From Pigoraptor chileana (lineage: Eukaryota > Opisthokonta > Filasterea), in contig CALSCR010001638.1 of assembly GCA_943704495.1 (NCBI GenBank), forward strand, positions 1-53,315: DNA of 53,315 bases, in the 5' to 3' direction. How positions within the stretch are numbered: position 1 is the stretch's first letter; each line of letters opens with the position of its first letter. Shown piece by piece: positions 12,436-24,576 of the stretch. The translations under genes were made by a program, and so were the position numbers. Below the pieces are notes generated by a model, which searched no databases, was not told where the DNA came from, and was given only the letters and a program-made list of their open reading frames with translations.

Positions 12436-13720
12436 TCTATAATGAGGCTACGCGCCAGTGCTACTGCTTCAGGATACTGCTCTTCACGGTGTGATTATTA
12501 TGAGATGCGCACTATGACAGAGAGATGCAAATCCGATTCGGTTCACAACCCCGCATTGAGTCGTGCAATTAGGCCGAGTGCTAAGTTAATCGGTATTGGC
12601 TGTCTCAATGCGAGATCGACTGGAGGCTTGAGTGAGGGTTACGGTGATGTAACAGCGCACATGCAGTCAACATTGACATCACTGCCCGGCACTGACAGGG
12701 CAGAGCCGAGCCACCGCCGCGGCCGGCCGGGAACTGGCAGACTGCAACGACCCCCAACCGCCGCCGGATATCAGTGCCGGCGTCAGCGTTGCCGGTCGTT
12801 AGAATTGATTTTTTAGTATACGGGCGCTCAGTGACATTTTAGTAAGCTTAACCCACCACTCGGCCTTCAGGCGTTGATGAGTTCAATATGCACCGATGTG
12901 ATACGTACTATTGCGCTGCATGCAGAACCACTGGAAAGCTTGAGGCCAGTTCATTTCTGGGCGGATAGGTGGTCAGAGCGCCACCTTGTCGGTGTTCGCT
13001 TATTACAGTTGACGACTGCAGTCAATTCAAGGGTGAATTGGCTGAGAAGCCTGTACAGTGGGAGCCCGATGCCGCCGACGGTACTCATGATGCCTAGCAT
13101 GTGGACGGTGGCAGTTCTGGTACATGACCGCGGCCGCGGCAGAGCGATCTCACCGGTTGCCAGTTGCTGAGGTCGCATCGCCGCCGTGCCTGTGTGAGCC
13201 GGCGGCGGCGTTCAGACTGTACCGGCTGCTGAGCCGGCACTCAGGCTGAGCCACTAGATCATGACTGAGCCATGGAAACGTCATCGCTAATTCCATTCCT
13301 CAGTCGAAATTGGGGATTGATCAATTGAGTCATCCAAATTTACAGTCTGAAACGCCGATTCAAATTTTTGAAATCCACTTCGCTGGTGAACCAAAAGAGT
13401 AACTCCACAAATAATAATACGTTTCGGATCAATTCAGTTGGAAGGCATATTCCATTTCCACAGAACAACAGGTAACGCATTATTTTCATGACGAGTCCGC
13501 ATACAGAGAAGCACACTCCTATACATGTGTGCTCAGCGCTCTTTGAGAGAAATTTTAAATTTTGCTAATTCAAAGCGGGGCCATTTCGTCCCAGCCCCGA
13601 TTGAACAGAGGACACCATTCTGCGTTTCCTGCACATAAAAGCAGTTCAGGGAAGGTGGCGAAACAATTGCGACTGAGTGTGTGCTGTTGTGCTGTGTGCT
13701 GCGAGGCGGGCGACAGGAGA
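12436..13720. other. 1.3-kb divergent intergenic region, MFSD8 / ILRUN
   Basis: The longest open frames (for example 12442-12816) have no family features and unlike composition, so I call no gene. GC-rich patches (12690-12800, 13120-13250) include the 12-base palindrome CCGCGGCCGCGG at 13128-13139. The ILRUN-proximal 350 bases are AT-rich, with a TAAAAG near 13634. No tRNA or mobile element was recognised. Confidence 0.6.
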
Positions 13721-15069
13721 ATGGCGGCCACCGACGATCTGCTGCTCATGTTCAATAACATGGGCACCACAGACCACGACGTCCTCGTGAACCAGTTTCA
13801 GGTGCGCCCAATGGACTTCTTTTCGTGCGGACGTGCGCGGCACCCATGGTGCCGTGATGATAGGGCCCTTTGAATCGGCCGCTGCATGCTGGACTTGGCT
13901 GTCGCCTGCGAACTTAGACAGGCTGTATTGCAATCCGCCTATTTTCGATTCGTCTACGTATTGGGCTCAGTGTGGGCAATTTTTTTTCCCACTCTGCAGA
14001 ATCTTGCTGGTGCCGAGGATCCCAACATATGTCGCTTTTTCCTGGAGGCAAACAATTGGAGTTTGCAGGTGCGATGTCTTGTCGCTATAGCTGAGTCGAG
14101 CTCGTAGTTATTTGAGATTAGCAGGAATTGACGCTGATTTTCACTCCCGTGTGACACATTTACAGCACGCCATTGCGAGCTACTTCGACAATGCTGGCAG
14201 CCTGGAAATCTATAGAGTGGCACCACCACAAATAGCATATCTCGGTGACGTGAGCCCGGATGCGTGGCGAGAGGTCCAGCCTGGCGCGCCGTTTCACCGT
14301 GTCTATCGCTTGAAAAACAGCGGTTGGTGCACTTGATCACAACTTTTTCGCGGTTATTTCAGTTTCATGTTCAATATGACACCCATGCCCGCATCTCACC
14401 TCTTCTCTGGCTCCCTCCTTTTTGTGCCATGTGAGTCCATACGAAGAATTGGAATCCCATATAGTCTGTTGCTATGTGGATGGTTATGTGATCTGATATC
14501 AGCAGCTCGTTCGTTCAGCAATGTGACCACACGCTATGTTTTGCTGTCCTCGTTCATCTTACGTTGTAGGGCATGACGAATGGCCTGATAACTGCGGTCT
14601 CGTGTTCTCCGGTGGAGATCGATTGGCGGCGCCTGATTTTATGCGGGTATGTTGCCTCTCTCCGTTCCCTTTCGACGCAACTGCGTCCAGAACGACGCGC
14701 ACTTGGGGTGTTTCTCTCTGGCTGACCCTGCACTAAATTTATTCAATTGTTTCAATGTTCTTTCGTTCACGCAACTGTGCTGTGCCTGTGCTCCAGCTGC
14801 CTCGCCTCGCGGCCGGTGCAGAGTACGATCTTGAGCTCACCCTTGCCGCGCCAGCGGCTCCCGGCCAGTACGCATGCTGTTGGCGATGCATGACAAAGAG
14901 CGAATCGGGTATTCTTGTGCCTTTTGGCGAACCTATGTGGGTTGTCGTGGGGGTTGGCCAACCCCTCGATATCTCACAGCTCGACTTTGGACGGTTGGGC
15001 CTTGGTGAGCAATCATCATGGCAGGTACAACAGCAACTGCAGCAACAACAATCCTCCGCAATGGAATGA
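13721..15069 (+). CDS. ILRUN: ILRUN-type protein (UBA-like plus FW/NBR1-like domain)
   Basis: Homologue of human ILRUN (C6orf106), which binds p300/CBP and IRF3 and dampens innate immune transcription; its role in a protist is unknown. Exons 13721-13801, 14000-14068, 14166-14322, 14570-14646 and 14797-15069 give 218 residues. The first three exons form the UBA-like domain: NMGTTDHDVLVNQFQ, then CRFFLEANNWSLQ and AIASYFDN. The FW (four-tryptophan) domain follows: FHRVYRLKNSG, DEWPDNCGLVFSGGD, LAAPAAPGQYACCWRC and FGEPMWVVVGV. The C-terminus ends in a short Gln-rich run. The human protein has a longer acidic/Ser tail that is missing here. The order and spacing of both domains match human ILRUN closely. 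Confidence 0.92.
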
Positions 15070-15635
15070 GTGACTCGTGATCAACAATATAAAAATAGTG
15101 CACCCGTTTCTTGAGATCTATTGTATAAATACAAAAAGGCAGGGGGTGAGTGATGCCGAAATAGAATAATTAGAGATAAATCTGCCGATTTAAAATCCTA
15201 TCTTATTGTCTTCATGTACAAAAACATACACACATACAATCGCGTATCCACAATACTATGATAATGATGATGGGTGTGTATTAGTTATTTTGCGGTTTTC
15301 TGTATGGATGCATGTGTATGCGATTAAATTATTTGCATCCCACAAAATGCGAAAAATGCTTCTGAGAGAGAAGATAGACGTTTGTTTTTATTTGAGAGAT
15401 TTTTGTGAAGTCACAAAAGGCAATCGGATAACAATTATGTTGTGTGGGCTGTACGCTACATATGCTCTGAGAACTTGAAAATATTCTTTCAGAACATAAC
15501 AATCGGATGCATGTATGTATTAAAATATAAGGACGACAGGGGCTCCTAAGCAGGTCGTGCACGGTCCACAAAATGAAAATATGGAGATAGTCGATAGAAT
15601 AGTGTGTTCATTTTTTTATATTAAGGACAATACTA
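15070..15635. other. AT-rich convergent region, ILRUN / receptor guanylyl cyclase
   Basis: Markedly AT-rich 566 bases with several TATAAA/ATAAAT-like words (for example near 15090 and 15125), probably 3' UTRs and poly(A) signals on both strands. No gene was recognised. Confidence 0.55.
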
Positions 15636-18423
15636 TTATTTGAAATCATGATCCGCAACAGCAGCAGCTTTGTCCAGAGCAGGGAGTGGCTTCTCGAACC
15701 CGATCTTCCCAAGCAGCCAGTAAGTGCACATCAGTCCCTTGCCCTGTTGGCATACGATAAAACAAAGTTCAAACACAACCATGAATGATCTGAGCAAAAA
15801 TGACAGGCTTTAATTAAGTTCGAGGAAATACACAGACGGGGACGCTCACGCACCTTGACCTCCAATTGGCCACGCAGTTCGAGCTGATAGCCGCCCAGTT
15901 CCTCGAGAAGCACCTGCGTGCTCGCGCTCATGTGGATTCGTAGAGCTGAGATTGTGAAGTTGTGGTATTCTTCAGGTCAGTGTCATAGTCGATGAGATGT
16001 GCCCTCAGCTGGTATTTTAACTTGAGGTTTTAGTCCCGAAGATACGTAAAAATAGCTTCAGTGATAAAGAACAACACCTATGCTCACTCACCGAGACCTC
16101 CGGATTCCATACGCGACGCAGTGTTGACCGTGTCCCCAAACAAACAATAGCGCGGCATTTTAAGGCCAACAACACCCGCCACAACATTACCTGAGAACAC
16201 AAGCGGCAGATTGTTATAAAACAAACAAAACAAAAAATCTTGTCGTAAAACGGCAGATTGTTGTAAAACAAACAAAATTGTCGTAAAACGACGGTGAAGA
16301 CTCACCAGAATGCATGCCGATCCTCAACTGAAGCTGGGTTTCTTGCATGTGCCGAATCCGAAAGTCTGTCATCGCACTAAGAAGGTCAAGCGCCATCGTT
16401 GCAATTTCGCCAGCATGCTTGTTACCGTTGCGCATTGGGAGACCGGATGCCTGCAAACCCCGTTCACAAGCAAGGCATAAAGCGCGAGGAGACAAGTAGG
16501 AATGAGTCAGTGAGCGAGCGTGCTCATAGTGTACAGCAAGCCGATCGGGCAAGTGTCAGATCCACATTTGCTGTCGACAGACCACTCACCACCATGTAAG
16601 CGTCTCCGATGGTTTCAACCTATGAGAAGGAGGCAATGGAGCCGCTCAGATTAATACCATCAACGGACCCGCATGCCAACGCGGGGCGTCTGTTAACAAT
16701 CAATGTATGTACCTTATAGACATCGAACGAGTCAATGATGGAGTCAAAGCAGGTGTAGAGATCGTTGAGCAAATCGACGATCTGCATCGGTGTGCTGAGG
16801 GACGCTATCTTGGTGAACCCGACAATATCCCTGATGGAATTCCAACACGGTAAGTCAATATGTGCGGGAATAAGTACAGCTGAGCAGAGGCGCAATCACT
16901 GTATGTGTGTGCGTGTGTATATATATTATATGTGTGTAAATATGTTGTGTGACTGTGTATGTTGTAAAAGTATATGTGGTGCATCTGTGTGTGTTTGTGT
17001 GTGTGAGTGTGTACATGTGCGTACATGTGTGCACACGAATGTCACACCGACACTCACGAAAAGAATATGGTGACCGAATCAAAGCTTTCCGCGTTCACTT
17101 TCTTTCCCGCCATCAGCGATTTTACAACCGCGGGAGGCAGCATGCTGTAGAGCAGATTTTGCGACCGTTTCTGCTCCTCAGCAAGTTGGCTCGTGCGTTC
17201 GTCAACGAGTGCTTCGAGGTGGTTTGCGTAAGTTTCCAACATCTGTTGACAAAAATAGAGAGGGACGATGCGCAGGTGAGTATGGCGGCCCAACATGTCG
17301 CCCAATGGTGCCTTGCACTCAACGGATTTAGCACAGACAGGAGAATCAAGCGCAGATCCGTAGTTTGGTGGTTGTCTGAAAACGGATACATATACGCACT
17401 AACACATGCACAAATATACGCATCGCACAACCATACGCACAAGCACACACACAACCATACGCAAGCACATACGCAAACATACGCATAAGCACATACACAC
17501 ACCTGGGCGCAGTGGTCAAACACATTCGTCAGCATGCTCGGATTGGCAGCCACGATCGAAAGCACCACTTGCTCAAACGACGGCCGCGCGTCTGCCGCAG
17601 CCTCCCAGCACCGGGCCATGAGTGCACTGAGCCCGGCAGGCACATCGTCCATCACGACTGGACGCAAATTTTCCGTGATGATCTGTTTGAGGCGGTGTAA
17701 GGAGAAATATCAGACAACTTTAGCGCCAGAAGCACAGTATCCCGGCGTAACGCGGGCAGAACAAGCGAATTAAAACACCACAAAAGCACACGCACCCCCA
17801 CACGAGACAAGCGCAGCCCACCCTTGCAATCAACGACTCTGCGGGTGCATTTGTCTCCGCATACGGGGGTTCTCGGGTGATAATGTGCTGCAGAAGGATG
17901 CCGTAGCTGTACACGTCTCCCTTGACGGTCCCCCCGGAGAATGGCAGGACAACCAGCTCGGGCGCATTGTACAGATCCTCCGGGCCAAACACTCGCCCGA
18001 TGCTCGATCGGCTTGTGGTTGTGTCGTCGCGTCGCAGCCCACGCAGCCCAAAATCTGCGATGTCGCAGACGTTTAACAGGCGTCGTAAATTGTATGCACA
18101 CAGATAGGAAGTGTCACGCATTATCATTCAATCTTATGGGATTGCTGCATGTGCTAATGCCCCCCCCCTTTCCCTCTGTCTCTTATTTATGGAGTCCATC
18201 TGATTTGAACCCTACATCTCATACTTAAGTCGATTGTGATGAGAAGGCAGTAACGCACAGTGAATAACGCTCACCAGTGATTTTGAGTGTCCATCTGGAA
18301 TCCACCACGCTGAAGGGAAGGAAGCGACGGTATGGCGACACAAAGTAAGGCGCGCGACCACAGGCGCACAACCGCATGGACGCATACACACAATCCATCG
18401 CACACGCAGACACACACCATCAA

Positions 18424-18486
<63 letters not shown>

Positions 18487-21400
18487 GCACACACACACAA
18501 TCCAACCCACGCACACCATCCACAAACAAGCGCGCGCACACCATCAAACGTACACACCAGTTGGCAGCCTTGAGCCGACCGTGGAAGAGGATCGGCGTCG
18601 TGTGTAGATACTCCATTCCCCGGGCGGCATCGGTAGCGAGCGAATAGCGGAATACCCAGTCCAGATTATGCTTAGGGTTGTGCAGTATGTCTTCAAGGCT
18701 GCCACGGGGGCAGTATTCTACAAAACGAGCGGAAAATCAAGGGAGGGTCACTTTATAGTGTTGGAAGCAAACGAAGCGCGCACGGTGCCACGTGCCGGAG
18801 GAGCAGATAAACGATGCACAAGCTCACACATACACACACACACGCACACGCACATACCTACACGCACGCAGCGCACCCGCACGTATATATTATAAACAAA
18901 ACAAAAACAACAGTGATCCTACCCGACAGAATAGCAACGCGAGGCGGGTCGATGGACGCTCCAATAAAGCGCGTCAAGTTCGTATGCATGCAGTCGCTGA
19001 TCCACACACAAATACAATTGCATAGTAAGAGAGTCGTGTAAGCAGAATACGTAATGCAAAATGCCAATAGAGAATGCACCATGATGCATGATGGATAGAC
19101 GGGTACATGAAGACGAATTCGGCAGCGACGCAATGACGCACGCACTAATGGGGCAGTGTATCGTTGGTTACTCGCACGTGTGTGCGGTGACTGACGGAGT
19201 GATGCCCACCGAATGTGCTTGATTTCAATGCGGAGGGCGCGGTCGAGCTCAACCGACCGCTTGCGAAGAATCTTAACGTGCACATTGCGTCCGCGCCTGC
19301 AATGGCGGTGTTGGGAAATGGTGTTGCGACACGGTGCATACAGGCAGCACGTTGAGTGTTTGGTCTAAGCACACCAGAGTCACAAGATAAAGGGGAAAGC
19401 GAATGACAAGAGACGACAAGTGGCAAGAAGAGACGCAGAAATCAAACACCATTCTCACGGACCCACACGACAGAAAGGAAGGGAGAGATGTAGGATTCAA
19501 GCCATTGTCTTAGTTAATATGCCCATAGACTCCACAATGATGGAGGAACAGAGAGAGAGACAGTCAACACTCAACGACAGCCAATCGACTCCAACAAGCA
19601 ACACGGAGAGTGAGAGAAATGTAGGATTCAAGTCAGTGTCATAGGCGCTGTGCCCATGGACTCCATAAGAGAGAGTGAGAAATGTAGGATTCAAGTCAGT
19701 GTCTTTGGCGCTGTGCCCATGGACTCCATAAGAGAGAGAGAGAGAGAGAATGAGTGGAGGAGAGTTTGCATGTGGCGGCAGAGCAAGACGCACCACACAG
19801 CGCATTTTCCCTTGCGCGCTACCCCCGGGGCAATCGATGCAATGCGGTGACGCCGCTGCATGGCGAGCGATTCCGTCGAGAGAGACTTTTTGCGATTGGT
19901 TGCGATCATGTTGTCCATTGAGCGGGCACTTTCCCCAAGTGGGTTCGGGTCGTCGTCGTCGTCAGAGTCCAAATCGCACGAGGGCGCAACAATGCCGATC
20001 ACGCTGTAGCCTGCAGGATTGTTGCAGTTATTTTTATGTTATGAAAGCCAGAAAGCGTGAAATCGGCGTGCTGTGGTGATCGGCGATGAGTGAGATGGCA
20101 TGGCACAGCGGCCCAATGCCCACCAAACCAAAGTACGCGAGGCAGCCCAAAATGCACAATGAAATTGCCGACTTATTCGTGATGAGGCAGCACATGCAGC
20201 ACTGGATCCACAGCACTCACTCTTCTTGAAGCGGTCGGCCATGGAGTCGGCTCCTGTGTGCAAGAGTGAGAGCGCCACACAGTAAGCCACTTGAAACCAG
20301 GGTGCTCATGCACACGGTTCAGTCGTACAATACACTCCTGCAAGTCCCTTCTATCTCCAATGGGCTCCTTTGTTTCCCCTCCCAACCACCGCCCTTGCCA
20401 CTGCCACTACGACTTCTCATATCCACTGCCACTCTCGTTTCCTCTAACACTACCACGTGCCACCGCGCACACGCACAGTTGAATTTCAAGGGCGTTACAT
20501 AAAGCCATAAATACGCACCAAAGTCAATGTCTTTGTAGTTGACCTTCCACTCGAGATTTGCGAGGGCTCGCTCGAATCTGTTCCGCTTCCATCTGAGCGC
20601 AATGGCTACGCCCGCCACAATGGCAATCGACGCCATGCCACACGATAGGCCTGCGATTAGCGCCACGCTAGAGCCGCCTGCGTGCCAGAGTCAAGCGTGG
20701 TCATGCGCGGGTTGTGATTTCAGTGCCGGCGGCTGAGCGAATGGGTGAGCATTTACACCGGCACACACACAAACACCCACACACATACAAACACCCACAC
20801 ACATATACGCAAACACCGCACCACACCCACAACCCACCCGAGGCGCCAAGGCTCTGTCCGGTGGGACTGACAGGACGGTCGCGCGCATACGCCAGAATCA
20901 TGTCGCGCCCAGGAAGGGCACCACCGAACACAACGACAGGTCGCCTACTTTCTGCCACATTGCACAGAACAATCTGTGGGTTGAATGTATACTCGCACAT
21001 GCCGTCCACGGCGGAGGGAGGGGGGAGCACGACGACGCCCGCAGAGGATGCCGCCGCTGGCAGGGGCCCCAATGCATCCGTGGCGTACGCATTCAGGGCT
21101 GCATCATACGCCACAACGGCGCCACTGACGCCCGCGCGATTGCGACCGCCAACAAACAGCAATCGATCCCTGGGTACAGGCACAACAGAATCGCGCAGGA
21201 CACATTCAGGCGCCTCCTCATATAAGCACACTAGCGGCTGAAATTGGGCAACGGTGCGCATTTTTCATGTGCGTGTGGACTGCAATGGGTTGGATTGGAC
21301 CACTCACTTGTCGATGGCCACCGCCCGGTGGTCGGCCGTGGGAGGCATTGCTGCGCCGTTGGAAGGGACAACGACAGTCCATGTTCGTCCAGCTGCGAGT

Positions 21401-24400
21401 GTGTGTGTTTGTTTGTGTGTGTGCGTGCGAGCGTATGAGAGAGCGACCACTCATCAGCAACCGTAATGAATCACATCACGCACAACCGCACAATGGCGCG
21501 CACAAATTGTCACAACAGCGCACCTATGTCGTATGCGTACATCCGGGAGCTGAGGCCATCGCGCGTTTCGCCCCCATGCAACAGCAATTTTCCCGCGAGA
21601 ACGGCCATCGCTGCGCCCCGCCGAGGACTAGGCCGATTGGCAACGCTTGTGACGTCACTGTCGAGTAGGCGCCACGTCAGGGCCACCAGATCATACTCCC
21701 TGGGCACAGTCAAGCGCACATGCACGCAAGCAAGACAACACACGTGACGACGATAATATTTGAGTACTGACGGCCCTCTATTAGATGAAATGATTGCTGA
21801 TATCGCACATGCATGCGAGCGCGCATCCCATAACAAACTAGGAACTTACCAAAGGTCGTTGGTTATGGAAAGGTCCGCTTTTGTCCCACCAAAAATGTAC
21901 ATTTTGCGACCGTCGACCGCTGCGGCATGTTGTGAGCGTGCCTGTGGACGTGGAGCGGCGGGGGGGTCGCGCGCCCAAGCGTCTTTCGCTGCATGGAAAA
22001 GAGTGGCTTGTGTGAGTGTGCGTGAGTTGACGACGAGTATAATGGTGTACATCCGCTGAATTGCCCCCAGACACAAGGCACTCACTCGTGTTAAGCCGCC
22101 ACACTTCATCTACAACAACGGCAGCAAAATCAACGCCTCCAAACACAACAACCGAGTCGCGGAATCCGACGGCGCTGTGATCTTTGCGGGCAGACGGCGC
22201 GGGTCCAGACACACGTCGCCACTCGGAATCGCCTGCACACAGTGTCCACGTCACAGCCGGTAAGAAGCAATGCACAAAATGAAACAAACAGGAAACGTGC
22301 GAAGTCACACGTGCGGCCATCGGCCGCGCACAGAGAGAGAGAGAGAGAGAATACTTACGCGCAATGTGTCAATCGAATGCATATGCCACCCACCCCAATC
22401 CAAGACAAAGGCATCGCCCACAATGCCCTGGGATGCCTCTCCACCGACGACGACAATGGTGCCGCGTGACGTGGCAGCCATTCCAAGGGAGGCCAACGCG
22501 CCGGGGCCGTCACCATGGGCAACAACCCGCACCCAAGTGCCACTCTCTGCACAGTCATGGGACGGCCAATTAGAACGGAGAAGTACAGCACACACTATAC
22601 TCTGCACTCTGCGGCAAGCCCCATCCACGTGACGTTTTCACACGGAACTCGTATTCACACGGGCCTGTAGGGCGATTTTTGGCCGTCAGCGTGTGGCTTG
22701 TGCACTCACACACGCATACGCACCTATCGTGGACAAGGATGAGAAGTCCCCGTCGGTGCCCACACCCGTCGCGGCTCTGTTTCTCAAAAAGGCTTCGTAC
22801 GCATCCGAAAGGACCTTGTCCCGCGTCATGATTGCAGCGGAACAATTTCCCGAACCGGCGGATGGCGGGAGCGTCGCCTGCAGGAGGTCGCACGCCCTCA
22901 CGCCGGAGCACTTGGCGAGTTGGATACCGTTTACTCGTGCATCAAGCAACTGCGAGGCGAGCAGTCACGGAGGGAGGAGGTCAGGTGCATGCAACGTCGC
23001 AGCAGGGGAATACACGATGCGGCAATCACAAGGGGTTTGCATATCCATCTTAATTTGCAATGCAAGAACAAAGGCCCACTGCATGCCCACGAGAGCGCAG
23101 TTTGACTTGACACTGACACGGACCTTGGTGCCCGCCGCAAATGAGCCGTCCAGACGCGCCTTCAGTGAGCTATAGACGGCATTGTCAACACGCTTAAGAG
23201 CGGATGTGACAATCATCTGCGACACGGCGTCCGTTTGGTTGGCGAATGTTGTTGTGCTTTCGTCAATATCCACGCCGATCACCAGCGCACTGAGGCTGGC
23301 GGCGCGCAGAATGGCGGCAGAGCCCATTTGCCCGCCGCAGCCAAACACGACATCGCAACCAAGTCGCTGTACCGCGTCTGTGCGCCACGCAGTATTGGCA
23401 ATGCTGAGTCTGGCAGTTCACACGGCTGTACAATGCGCCAACAGCAGGCAGACAAACGCATCACAATGGGCAGCAGCACGCCCACAGAGGCACGCGCACA
23501 CCAACCTTCGCCGGCCAGTCTTCCCATAGTCTCGTTAATGAATGACGGCACATAAGGCCCATGGACGATGCAGTCGGCGCACTGGGACCGCACACCCGCG
23601 ATGAATCCGTTCCTGAAACGCTTGACGGGTGCCAGGGGCAGTCCCGCCACAGCACACACGCGCTTGGTTGTCGTAAGAAGCCCCGCTGCAACACCCGCCA
23701 GATACCCGGCCTGCATGCATTCACACGCCATGCACATGCACACATATATAGATCAGGTGCTGCCTCGCTTAAGTGCTCACAAGCCGAAGTTGAGGCAATT
23801 TGCGGCAATTGCACCACGACCCCTCCCACCTGATCTTCCGCAAACACAATGCCTTGAACATTGAGGTTATTCGTGTAGGCTGAATCCACAAGAGAGAACG
23901 TCTTGTTGGGGTACAAATCTGCCACTGACGCGATTATTCCCTCAAAGTCGAATCCCAGCGCAACAAAATGGTCAAATGAAGAGTCTGTGGCAGGGGGCGA
24001 GAGGGGGCATGCCACTGAGGAAAACACCACCAATTGCGCATATAGCCCACAACACAGCAACGCAGCACGCACCCCACAGTCTGATGTGCGATAACATTAC
24101 TCTGAACACTCACTGGCCACCAGCTTTGTGACTGGAGCAAGTTCCGCGTTTGTCGCAAAATAGTGGCACATGGAGTTTTCATACTCAACGCCCGGCCCAT
24201 AGAACGAATTGGCAGCGAGCTTGCAACCGCGGATAGCTTGCTCTTCAAACCCGTTCGGGGCCACGGTCCCTGCAGCACAACACAGGAGGTCGAGACGGCA
24301 AAGACAGTCAGTGTGGTGCGGGTAACTCTCAATTGCAAATGAAGCGCACACAAGGAAGGCATGCTTGCAGTGTTGTGGACTGCCTGCCGATCGGAGGCAC

Positions 24401-24576
24401 GCACCGTCTCCATGGCCGAGGAGTGCGACACGGAGGGTGGCGGTGGCAGCCGTGGCGGCGGACGCGAGCAGTGCCACAATGGCCACCGTCAGCAGTGTTG
24501 CGCGCACATGCCGCTGACAACGGTGGCTGTCACGCACATTGTGTATGGGATTGGCGTGGCAGCAGTGAGACGCCAT
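15636..24576 (-). CDS. Receptor guanylyl cyclase with a Bmp/PnrA-type ectodomain and Kelch propeller
   Basis: Single-pass receptor predicted to make cGMP from GTP. The model has 28 exons, all phases closing, 1394 residues: 24576-24405, 24269-24114, 23984-23830, 23710-23502, 23403-23124, 22949-22724, 22546-22394, 22232-22086, 21988-21850, 21699-21524, 21392-21308, 21169-20838, 20677-20519, 20253-20221, 20010-19794, 19296-19210, 18996-18923, 18717-18558, 18309-18275, 18054-17822, 17682-17503, 17242-17058, 16830-16713, 16619-16590, 16450-16306, 16190-16092, 15945-15854, 15743-15636. Order: signal segment (about 25-46); Bmp/PnrA domain (about 47-400; [41 protein letters not shown]); six Kelch blades (400-740); membrane helix (about 746-770, then RWKRNR); kinase homology domain (about 870-1130; [23 protein letters not shown]); HNOBA dimerisation helix; cyclase (about 1195-1380; [38 protein letters not shown]). 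The Glu and Cys that select guanine, both metal Asp, and the Asn/Arg pair are all present. The exon 5 donor and exon 15 donor are the least sure. Confidence 0.93.
16590..16619 (-). other. 30-base micro-exon (cyclase second metal site)
   Basis: Exon 24 of the receptor cyclase codes exactly [10 protein letters not shown], phase 0 on both sides, between a TAG acceptor and a GTGAGT donor. Skipping it would keep the reading frame yet remove the guanine-selecting Glu and the second metal-binding Asp. Confidence 0.85.
18422..18492. repeat. (CA)n microsatellite in a receptor-cyclase intron
   Basis: About 30 CA units followed by imperfect copies, lying between the exons coding HGRLKAANC and [11 protein letters not shown]. 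It reads as (TG)n on the coding strand. Confidence 0.92.
19490..19750. repeat. Three copies of a dispersed repeat of about 60 bases
   Basis: Three head-to-tail copies start at about 19490, 19619 and 19681. The core is GTAGGATTCAAGTCAGTGTC, then a GGCGCTGTGCCCATGGACTCC half, bordered by GAGAGA runs. All lie in intron 15 of the receptor cyclase. Further copies in either orientation occur near 37870-37965, 38015-38140, 41650-41715, 41750-41855, 44265-44300, 48380-48450, 52631-52690 and 52748-52775. Confidence 0.8.

Noticed and set aside
12442-12816. 124-codon open frame in the MFSD8/ILRUN gap
   Set aside because: No recognisable motif and no splice partners; composition matches the surrounding intergenic DNA.
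18332-18607. His/Thr-rich open frames across the CA tract
   Set aside because: Pure translation of a microsatellite; no coding support. The same holds for frames at 11960-12290, 17406-17621 and 43170-43397.
21840-22320. Kelch blades as a separate protein
   Set aside because: Phases on both sides join in frame to the Bmp domain and the membrane exon, and no start or stop codon separates them in the model.
22686-24576. Bacterial contamination or assembly chimera as source of the Bmp/PnrA domain
   Set aside because: The domain is cut by five spliceosomal introns with local-style donors, and phases join it in frame to Kelch, membrane and cyclase exons.
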